From Luidia sarsii (Eukaryota > Echinodermata > Asteroidea > Paxillosida > Luidiidae): 64,000 bases of DNA. Positions 32,101 through 44,100 of this stretch are shown here, piece after piece. Where the stretch lies: NCBI GenBank assembly GCA_949987565.1, contig OX465118.1, positions 2,212,538-2,276,537 on the forward strand. The letters are read 5' to 3'. The notes beneath the pieces are model-generated. The model had not been told where the DNA came from. It was given only the letters and a program-made list of their open reading frames with translations, and ran no database searches. Numbering within the stretch: the stretch's first letter is position 1; each line of letters starts with the position of its first letter. A program made the position numbers and the translations under genes.

Positions 32101-35100
32101 CATTTATTCCATTAACTGCTCATTTACTTAATTCACTGCTCAATTACTCATTTCACTGCTCATTTACTCATTTCACTGCTCATTTGCTCAATTCACTGCT
32201 CATTTGCTCAATTCACTGCTCATTTGCTCAATTCACTGCTCATTTGCTCAATTCACTGCTCATTTGCTCAAATCACTGATCATTTACTTAATTCACTGCT
32301 CATTTACTCAATCCACTGCTCATTTCCTCAAATCCCTGCTCATTTACTCATTTCACTGCTCATTTTCTTACATCGCTGCTCATTTGCTCAATTCACTGCT
32401 CATTTGCTCAAATCACTGATCATTTATTTCATTTACTGCTCATTTACTTAATTCACTGCTCATTTCCTTCATTCACTGCTCATTTCCTTCATTCACTGCT
32501 CATTTCCTTCATTCACTGCTCATTTCCTTCATTCACTGCTCATTTCCTCAAGGAAATTCACTGCTCATTTCCTCAATTCACTGCTCATTTCCTCAATTCA
32601 TTACTCATTTCCTCAATTCACTGCTCATTTGCTCAAATCACTGATCATTTATTCCATTTACTGCTCATTTACTTAATTCACTGCTCATTTCCTCAATTCA
32701 CTCCTCATTTCCTTAATTCGTTGCTCATTTGCTCAATTCACTGCTCATTTGCTCAATTCACTGCTCATTTGCTCAATTCACTGCCCATTTCCTCAATTCG
32801 CTGCCCATTTCCTTAATTCAGTGCTCATTTGCTCATTTCACTGGTCATTTGCTCATTCCACTGCTAATTTACTCAAATCACTGCTCATTTTACCGAACAT
32901 TTCCTTAATTCACTGCTTATTTCCTTAATTAACTGCTCATTTACTCAATCCACTGCTCATTTCCTCAAATCACTGCTCATTTACTCATTTCACTGCTCAT
33001 TTTCTTACATCGCTGCTCATTTGCTCAATTCACTGCTCATTTGTTCAAATCACTGATCATTTATTTCATTTACTGCTCATTTACTTAATTCACTGCTCAT
33101 TTCCTTCATTCACTGCTCATTTCCTCAATTCACTGCTCATTTCCTTAATTCATTGCTCATTTGCTCAATTCACTGCTCATTTGCTCAATTCACTGCTCAT
33201 TTCCTCAATTCACTGCTCATTTCCTCAATTCATTGCTCATTTCCTCAATTCACTGCTCATTTGCTCAATTCACCGATCATTTCCTTAATTCACTGCTTAT
33301 TTCCTTAATTAACTGCTCATTTACTCAATTCACTCAATTCATTTACTCAATTCATTTACTCAATTCACTGGTCACTGCTCATTTCCTCAATTCACTGCTC
33401 ATTTCCTTAATTTATTGCTCATTTGCTCAATTCACTGGTCATTTCCTTAATTCATTGCTCATTTGCTCAATTCACTGCTCATTTGCTCAATTCATTGCTC
33501 ATTTGCTGAAATCACCGATCATTTCCTTAATTCACTGCTCATTTGCTCAAATCACCGATCATTGCCTTAATTCACTGCTTATTTCCTTAATTAACTGCTC
33601 ATTTACTCAATCCACTGTTCATTTCCTCAAATCACTGCTCATATACTCATTTCACTGCTCATTTGCTCAAATCACTGATCATTTATTCCATTTACTGCTC
33701 ATTTAGTTAATTCACTGCTCATTTCCTCAATTCACTCCTCATTTCCTTAATTCGTTGCTCATTTGCTCAATTCACTGCTCATTTCCTCAATTCACTGCTC
33801 ATTTCCTCAATTCACTGCTCATTTCCTCAATTCACTGCTCATTTCCTCAATTCACTGCTCAATTCCTCAATTCACTGCTCATTTGCTCAATTCATTGCTC
33901 ATTTCCTCAATTCATTGCTCATTTCACTCCTCATTTGTTCAATGCAATACTCATTTGCTCAATTCACTGCTCATTTGCTCATTTCACTGGTCATTTGCTC
34001 ATTCCACTGCTAATTTACTCAAATCACTGCTCATTTGCTCAATTCACTGCTCATTTGCTCAAATCACCGATCATTTATTCCATTTACTGCTCATTTACTT
34101 AATTCACTGCTCATTTGCTCAAATCACTGACCATTTCCTCAATTCACTGCTGATTTCCTCAAATCCCTGATCATTTCCTCAAATCACTGTTCAATTACTC
34201 ATTTCACCGATCATTTCCTTAATTCACTGCTTATTTCCTTAATTAACTGCTCATTTACTCAATCCACTGCTCATTTCCTCAAATCACTGCTTATTTACTC
34301 ATTTCACTGCTCATTTTCTTACATCGCTGCTCATTTGCTCAATTCACTGCTCATTTGCTCAAATCACTGATCATTTATTTCATTTACTGCTCATTTACTT
34401 AATTCACTGCTCATTTCCTTCATTCACTGCTCATTTCCTCAATTCACTGCTCATTTCCTCAATTCACTGCTCATTTCCTAAATTCGTTGCTCATTTGCTC
34501 AATTCACTGCTCATTTCCTCAATTCACTGCTCATTTCCTCAATTCACTGCTCATTTGCTCAATTCACTGCTCATTTCCTTAATTTATTGCTCATTTGCTC
34601 AATTCACTGGTCATTTCCTTAATTCACTGCTCATTTGCTCAAATCACTGACCATTTCCTCAAATCACTGCTTATTTACTCATTTCACTGCTCATTTTCTT
34701 ACATCGCTGCTCATTTGCTCAATTCACTGCTCATTTGCTCAAATCACTGATCATTTCCTCAATTCACTGCTCATTTGCTCAATTCACTGCTCATTTCCTT
34801 AATTTATTGCTCATTTGCTCAATTCACTGGTCATTTCCTTAATTTATTGCTCATTTGCTCAATTCACTGGTCATTTCCTTAATTCACTGCTCATTTACTC
34901 AATCCACTGCTCATTTCCTCAAATCACTGCTTATTTACTCATTTCACTGCTCATTTTCTTACATCGCTGCTCATTTGCTCAATTCACTGCTCATTTGCTC
35001 AAATCACTGATCATTTATTTCATTTACTGCTCATTTACTTAATTCACTGCTCATTTCCTTCATTCACTGCTCATTTCCTCAATTCACTGCTCATTTGCTC

Positions 35101-38100
35101 AAATCACTGATCATTTATTTCATTTACTGCTCATTTACTTAATTCACTGCTCATTTGCTCAATTCATTGCTCATTTCCTCAATTCATTGCTCATTTCACT
35201 CCTCATTTGTTCAATGCAATACTCATTTGCTCAATTCACTGCTCATTTGCTCATTTCACTGGTCATTTGCTCATTTCACTGCTAATTTACTCAAATCACT
35301 GCTCATTTGCTCAATTCACTGCTCATTTGCTCAAATCACCGATCATTTATTCCATTTACTGCTCATTTACTTAATTCACTGCTCATTTGCTCAAATCACT
35401 GACCATTTCCTCAATTCACTGCTGATTTCCTCAAATCCCTGATCATTTCCTCAAATCACTGTTCAATTACTCATTTCACCGATCATTTCCTTAATTCACT
35501 GCTTATTTCCTTAATTAACTGCTCATTTGCTCAATCCACTGCTCATTTTCTCAAATCACTGCTCATTTACTCATTTCCCTGCTCATTTGCTTAAATCGCT
35601 GCTCATTTGCTCAATTCATTGCTCATTTACTCATTTCACTGGTCATTTACTCAAATCACTGCTCATTTACTCAAATTACTCAATTTACTCATTCACAAAC
35701 CTCTCTTTTGAAGAATGGACGCTTTCCACTACTTCTAAAAACCTGAGTGATTTCCGAGATGATGGTGATGTCAGGAATGACCAAGACAAGCTACTCAGGG
35801 TACTGCACTTGTATGGCATGAGAGAAGGAAATATTAATGGTGCTCTAGAACGATGTTATATACCGCACGTGTCAGCGTAATGGAGGGATACCTTACTTCA
35901 CCGATGCGTTCTTCCACAGCGCCTCTCGTAAATGCCCTGGTGCGTTCTTTTGGCGCACGCCGGGTGCTTCTGGTGGGAGGTGCCGTGGCAACCGCCGGCT
36001 GGCTCCTCGCCGCACTGTCATCCGACATCTACACCTGGGGCTTGTTCATGATCGGCTTCGCAGGTAAGGCTCGGATACCCAACGCCCTCAGTATGCAGGA
36101 AGCTTTCCCGAATCTTGTAGAGCTGTCTTGATCTTTCATCGCCCTTTCATCTTTAGGACTTTTCACACTGTCCTCGAGAGTTCGAACAGGATCGAACCCC
36201 GAAATTTTTGTTCTACCCTTTTCGCACTTACATCTTCTTTCCATCTACCTATCTCCCAGTCTCTGTCTCCCTCTCTCTCCACCCCTCTCTCTCCCTCCCC
36301 TCTTCCTCTCTTGCTCTCCCCTCTCTTGCTCTCCCCTCTCTTCCCTTTCTCCCCTCTCTCCCTCTTCCCTTTCTTTCTTTCTCTCAGTCCGTCTCTCTTT
36401 CTGTCCCTTCCTCTCTTTCCTCCCCTTTTCTCTTTCTCCCTCTCTCTTACTTTCTTTCTCCCTACCTCTCTTTATCTCCCTCTCTTCATTCTATCTCCCT
36501 CTCTCTCCCTCTATATCTCTGACGCTCCCTCATCTCTCTTTCTATCTATCTCTATAATTATTTATTATTATTGTTTTCGCAGGTGAGTTCAGGACTCCGT
36601 TTATTTTATTATTTTCTCACTTTTCACAAACATCAAGGAGGTCTTTTTCTTGGATACCATTCTGTAGGATAATTCTGCTACCATCGTTACGCTTCACAGT
36701 GTCTAAAGAAACATTAAAATCTCCTCCAACTATCCAGTTTTTGTCACTTGTGATTTTGTCACTTAAAGAATCCAGAAATTGGATTCGGGAATGTGGGTCG
36801 CTTGGATCATACACTGACGCGACCGAGGTGGTACTATTATTCCAAGTAATTTCGCCTTGGATCCATCTCCCTTCGTTATCATTCTCGATGTTGACTACAT
36901 CAAGCCCAGCTTTCATTGACGTGAGGATTGCACAACCCCCCTAGATTGCCGATTACCGTGACTGAAATGCATTCCTCCTCGCCATTGTTTGCTCCAAACG
37001 ACCTCATCTTCCTTTTCACTGTGAGTTCTTGTAGGAAAATAAGGTCAAATTTCTTTCGTTCTAGAAACTCAAACAAAACATTTCTGTTTAGAACCTTTCC
37101 CATACCATTCACATTGAAGGATGCAAACGACCATCAGTGTATACCAGTGTATTCTTAAGGAAGCTATAAGTGAACGTAGTTACGAATTACTTCCCTTTAG
37201 CAATCCACGCTTTCTTTCCCTCGAGATAGGGGTTCTGTTGTAAAGGCGAGGGAGATGGCTGGCTCGACCTACTCCCCTGGTCACTGTTGACCAATAGATT
37301 GGTTAATATATTGGTTTATCGCTCAAACAATGGGATGGTTATTGTGCAACCAACGTATTGGTCACCATTGACCAATAAAATGGTTAATATATTGGTTTAT
37401 AGCTCAAACAATGGGATTGGTTACTGTGCAACCAACGTATTGGTCACCATTGACCAATAAAATGGTTAATATATTGGTTTATAGCTCAAACAATGGGATT
37501 GGTTACTGTGCAACCAACGTATTGGTCACCGTTGACCAATAAAATGGTTAATATATTGGTTTATAGCTCAAACAATGGGATTGGTTATTGTGCAACCAAC
37601 GTATTGGTCACCGTTGACCAATAAAATGGTTAATATATTGGCTTATAGCTCAAACAATGGGATTGGTTACTGTGCAACCAACGTATTGGTCACCGTTGAC
37701 CAATAAAATGGTTAATATATTGGTTTATAGCTCAAACAATGGGATTGGTTACTGTGCAACCAACGTATTGGTCACCGTTGACCAATAAAATGGTTAATAT
37801 ATTGGTTTATAGCTCAAACAATGGGATTGGTTACTGTGCAACCAACGTATTGGTCACCATTGACCAATAAAATGGTTAATATATTGGTTTATAGCTCAAA
37901 CAATGGGATTGGTTACTGTGCAACCAACGTATTGGTCACCATTGACCAATAAAATTGTTAATATATTGGTTTATAGCTCAAACAATGGGATTGGTTACTG
38001 TGCAACCAACGTATTGGTCACCGTTGACCAATAAAATGGTTAATATATTGGTTTATAGCTCAAACAATGGGATTGGTTACTGTGCAACCAACGTATTGGT

Positions 38101-41100
38101 CACCGTTGACCAATAAAACGGTTAATATATTGGTTTATCGCTCAAACAATGGGATTGGTTATTGTGCAACCAACGTATTGGTCACCATTGACCAATAAAA
38201 TGGTTAATATATTGGTTTATAGCTCAAACAATGGGATTGGTTACTGTGCAACCAACGTATTGGTCACCATTGACCAATAGATTGTTAATATATTGGTTTA
38301 TCGCTCAAACAATGGGATTGGTTATTGTGCAACCAACGTATTGGTCACCATTGACCAATAAAATGGTTAATATATTGGTTTATAGCTCAAACAATGGGAT
38401 TGGTTATTGTGCAACCAACGTATTGGTCACCATTGACCAATAAAATGGTTAATATATTGGTTTATCGCTCAAACAATGGGATGGTTATTGTGCAACCAAC
38501 GTATTGGTCACCGTTGACCAATAAAATGGTTAATATATTGGTTTATAGCTCAAACAATGGGATTGGTTACTGTGCAACCAACGTATTGGTCACCATTGAC
38601 CAATAAAATGGTTAATATATTGGTTTATCGCTCAAACAATGGGATTGGTTATTGTGCAACCAACGTATTGGTCACCGTTGACCAATAAAATGGTTAATAT
38701 ATTGGTTTATAGCTCAAACAATGGGATTGGTTATTGTGCATCCAACGTATTGGTCACCATTGACCAATAAAATGGTTAATATATTGGTGGTTTATAGCTC
38801 AAACAATGGGATTGGTTACTGTGCAACCAACGTATTGGTCACCATTGACCAATAAAATGGTTAATATATTGGTTTATAGCTCAAACAATGGGATTGGTTA
38901 CTGTGCAACCAACGTATTGGTCACCGTTGACCAATAAAATGGTTAATATATTGGTTTATAGCTCAAACAATGGGATTGGTTACTGTGCAACCAACGTATT
39001 GGTCACCATTGACCAATAAAATGGTTAATATATTGGTTTATCGCTCAAACAATGGGATTGGTTACTGTGCAACCAACGTATTGGTCACCGTTGACCAATA
39101 AAATGGTTAATATATTGGTTTATAGCTCAAACAATGGGATTGGTTCCTGTGCAACCAACGTATTGGTCACCGTTGACCAATAAAACGGTTAATATATTGG
39201 TTTATAGCTCAAACAATGGGATTGGTTACTGTGCAACCAACGTATTGGTCACCGTTGACCAATAAAATGGTTAATATATTGGTTTATAGCTCAAACAATG
39301 GGATTGGTTACTGTGCAACCAACGTATTGGTCACCGTTGACCAATAAAATGGTTAATATATTGGTTTATAGCTCAAACAATGGGATTGGTTATTGTGCAA
39401 CCAACGTATTGGTCACCGTTGACCAATAAAATGGTTAATATATTGGTTTATCGCTCAAACAATGGGATGGTTATTGTGCAACCAACGTATTGGTCACTGT
39501 TGACCAATAAAATGGTTAATATATTGGTTTATAGCTCAAACAATGGGATTGGTTACTGTGCAACCAACGTATTGGTCACCGTTGACCAATAAAATGGTTA
39601 ATATATTGGTTTATAGCTCAAACAATGGGATTGGTTACTGTGCAACCAACGTATTGGTCACCGTTGACCAATAAAACGGTTAATATATTGGTTTATAGCT
39701 CAAACAATGGGATTGGTTACTGTGCAACCAACGTATTGGTCACCGTTGACCAATAAAATGGTTAATATATTGGTTTATAGCTCAAACAATGGGATTGGTT
39801 ACTGTGCAACCAACGTATTGGTCACCGTTGACCAATAAAATGGTTAATATATTGGTTTATCGCTCAAACAATGGGATTGGTTACTGTGCAACCAACGTAT
39901 TGGTCAAAGTTAACCAATATGACGTCAACCAACTAGATTGGTAGTTTTTTCAACCAATCTGTTTTTAGGGTGCACGGTCTCTCACGGGAAGGCTGAAGGT
40001 GCTAATTCGAATGTAGCTGGGAATGGTTTTTTTTTTTACCAGCACACTCCGTACTCCGTTTTCAATCTGTGCATTGAAGTCGCATACCAGCCTCCTTACA
40101 TTAGTCGCAGTCCCGTATTATGCTGAGGCCCCCAGTATAATACCATCTGGCATTTGTTAGTGTGCCTTGATGTAAACAATAACCGAGTTTATTGAGTTTG
40201 CGCGATCGCACATCATACGTACACTCATAAGAAGCAGTCCTTCCTTCATCAATGCAGTGCCTCTCGCTAGCAAAGGATTATGTTAAACCAGCCATTGTTC
40301 AACTGGGTAATGCATTTCACATCCACCTCGGCATTCAGTTCTTTGTGCACTGCATTCAGGAATTCCTGCGAGCTAACCTCTCCTTGTATTGAAGCGCACC
40401 GTATATTTGGTCTGTCCAAATTGTAATGTTCGATGCCACACCTTGCGTACATGGTGTCGTTCAATATGGCCTCCGTAGCAAGCTACAGGCCAAACTCCAA
40501 GCCAAAAAAGGCCTTCCCAAACTGATATAGGAGTGACCCTGACCCCAACACAGTTCCAAAATTATCTCATTCTCTAATACGAGCCTCAAACGCGAATAAA
40601 TTATTTTCATTGCCGCCTCCCTTCAGATATGCAGGCTCCCTTTTAATCGCACCTTTTAATCCACCCAGCCTGTAAAACAAACAAAATATACAGCACATAT
40701 TGGGGAACACCGAACTTCGATGGCAAGCATGGCACGGTAGGGCTTTCGATAGGGTCTGTATTCTGCGTTGCGCAGAATTAGTTTGGACTGGGAAGCGTGC
40801 ACTTGGCATGTACTTTGCAAGTGTGTGTTTGTAGCTGCAATGGGGATCCATGCTCCTTGTCTAAATATATCAGTTTCACTTTCCATGATGAATATATTAA
40901 CAAATGACTCCTGCAACTGAAGGTCGCATCTACGAATATTCATGATTTCGTTATGACGTATAGGAATCCTGCGTAAGAGACTAACTGCCTTCAAGATATC
41001 TGGTGTTATATGGTCTTTCTTTTTAATCGGTTTGTTGGACATTGTGTACAAATCTACTTATTCTATCACATGGGTTCTCTGTACATTCTGGCAGGCAGTT

Positions 41101-44100
41101 GTGTCTCCATTTCAGGCCGTAAAAAGCCGATTCGATTCGTGAATATGGAGCATCTTCGTTATACAAATGTATGAAATAACGGCAAATGTCTGAGGGACTA
41201 GCTGGTGATGCAGTTACCTCGTGTGTTTCACACCATCGTGGCCATGCGGCGAAGGCGGTGTTATATTTCTTTGTCGTGCTAGGGGCTCTTGTTAATTCTA
41301 GGATTGTGGCCAACATTGACGCATAATCGTCTTCCTTGTCTTTTCTATATTAGGAAAAAATAATAACATATATATTACTTAGACCATTATTATTATTTGT
41401 AAACCTTGCACCGTCACTCATCATAATACCATGCGGCTTGCTTGTTCTGCAGCTCATGCTATACATCAGCATATTGGCCATGCGGCTTTCCCTGCCATTC
41501 GGCTCACCATGCCATTCGGCTCACCATGCCATTCGGCTCACCATGCCATTCGGCTCACCATGCCATTCGGCTCACCATGCCATTCGGCTCACCTTGCCAT
41601 TCGGCTCACCATGCCATTCGGCTCACCATGCCATTCGGCTCACCTTGCCATTCGGCTCACCATGCCATTCGGATCACCATGCCATTCGGCTTACCTTGCC
41701 ATTCGGCTCACCTTGCCATTCGGCTCACCATGCCATTCGGCTCACCTTGCCATTCGGCTCACCTTGCCATTCGGCTCACCATGCCATTCGGCTCACCTTG
41801 CCATTCGGCTCACCTTGCCATTCGGCTCACCATGCCATTCGGCTCACCATGCCATTCGGCTCACCATGCCATTCGGCTCACCATGCCATTCGGCTCACCA
41901 TGCCATTCGGATCACCTTGCCATTCGGCTCACCATGCCATTCGGCTCACCATGCCATTCGGCTCACCATGCCATTCGGCTCACCTTGCCATTCGGCTCAC
42001 CTTGCCATTCGGCTCACCATGCCATTCGGCTCACCATGCCATTCGGCTCACCATGCCATTCGGCTCACCATGCCATTCGGCTCACCTTGCCATTCGGCTC
42101 ACCTTGCCATTCGGCTCACCATGCCATTCGGCTCACCATGCCATTCGGCTCACCTTGCCATTCGGCTCACCATGCCATTCGGCTCACCTTGCCATTCGGC
42201 TCACCATGCCATTCGGCTCACCTTGCCATTCGGCTCACCTTGCCATTCGGCTTACCATGCCATTCGGCTCACCTTGCCATTCGGCTCACCATGCCATTCG
42301 GCTCACCTTGCCATTCGGCTCACCATGCCATTCGGCTCACCATGCCATTCGGCTCACCATGCCATTCGGCTCACCTTGCCATTCGGCTCACCATGCCATT
42401 CGGCTCACCTTGCCATTCGGCTCACCATGCCATTCGGCTCACCATGCCATTCGGCTCACCATGCCATTCGGCTCACCTTGATTACAAATTCGGAATATTT
42501 TCAGGCTCAGAAGAAGTAATTCTTCCATCATACCGCCTTTACTGAGTGGGCTACTGATACAACACCTTTGTTGTCAGTGAAAAGCTTCACTACTTTGCCC
42601 TTCAATCTGAAGGCAAAAGCTTGTAATGCCAGATGTACCGCTTTCAGTTCTCTCCATGTGGAGCTTTTGGTTTGTTCTGTGTCAGTCCAGTTCCTTTGGA
42701 GGACCATTTCCCCAGTACTCCCAGCTGTCCAGGCTCCGCAGCCTACATGACTTGCATCTGTATAAACAAAACGTTCAGGAAGAGAATAGTCATTCAACAA
42801 ATTGTTTCAGAGTTGTTACTTCGGACTTCCAGAAAACCAACTCCTCAATCACTTTACTGTCTCCATCAAGTCTGTATGAGTGGTCCCAGTGAGCCCTCCT
42901 AGCTATTTCTAAATGTAGAAATCTTGTTTTCAGTTGATAAATTTTTCCTATGACCAGACTGAGAGAGATGACTTTACCTGTAATCACCGCAAGTTTGCGA
43001 GCTGTTGTGTAAGGTAATTTTGTCTGAATGTTATCTATACAGCTGAGAATATCTTGAATTCTCCTGTCTGATGCTTTGATTAAGCAATCTATCGAATCCC
43101 ACACAATACCTAGCCATATCACACTCTGTGTAGGGCTCCATTGTGACTTTTGAATATTCGGTACTAAACCAAGACCGATTTCACTCTAGAGGCGACACTG
43201 CTGGCTAAAACCTCTGTGTTTGCTCTTACGAGAGGTCTTAGTGAAGATATAAGGAGCTGTTGACAAACCAAATGGTAAAACTAAAAATGAAAAAGTATTG
43301 GTTTCGTCTGCTGTGGTACAAGCAAAACTTAGGAACTTACAATGATCAGGAAATATCTCGATGTGATGGTACCCTCAAAAAATGACTTGGCCACTTTCCA
43401 ATCTTCGAATGTTACCTTTTCTTTCCAGAGAAACTGGTTTACATGACGAAGGTCTATGATAAGCCTCTTCTTACCGGAACTTTGAATGGAAACTGACAAT
43501 GGGTTAACTATATACGGAACAGTATGACACCGGGTAATCAGTCCCTTGCTCAAAAGATCTGCAATGGCATCTGTGACGAATTCACTGTTTTGAAGCGCCA
43601 ACTTGTTGTTCTTGAGTATTTTAGAGAGTGGGGTGTATAAAGGGCAACTTATTCCCATGATCAATGATATCAAGCACAACGTTGGGATTAGCGTCTATAA
43701 AATAAGATAAAAACAAAAATTATGAATAAGTGCATAAATGGAAATAAATTCACCTTTTTTTCTCCCTCTCTCTCTCCCTTTAAATTTATTTACATTTATG
43801 CACTTATTCATTATTTTTATTTTTATTTTATTTTATTTTATTTTATTTTTTGCACAAGAGTACCTTCAGCATAATATATGGCCATCATATAAATCACATG
43901 CATAATTATTGTGAGGTCCATTGTTTTTCGCAAGTACGAGGTGAATGAGCAAAATGAGCAGGTAATGAGCAAAATTAGCAAAATGAGAAGGTGATTGAGC
44001 AAAAATGAGCAGGAAATGAGCAGGAAATGAGCAAAATGAGCAGGTGAATGAGGTGAATGAGGTGAATGAGCAAAATGAGCAGGAAATGAGCAGGAAATGG

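Noticed and set aside
31904..35880. Open frames through array B (up to 181 aa)
   Set aside because: Products of the 20-bp unit lacking stops in some frames; no splice or start evidence.
41431..42545. Three overlapping plus-strand open frames of about 350-370 codons
   Set aside because: They are the stop-free 17-bp tandem unit read in three frames, giving the same repeat peptide. No conserved domain.
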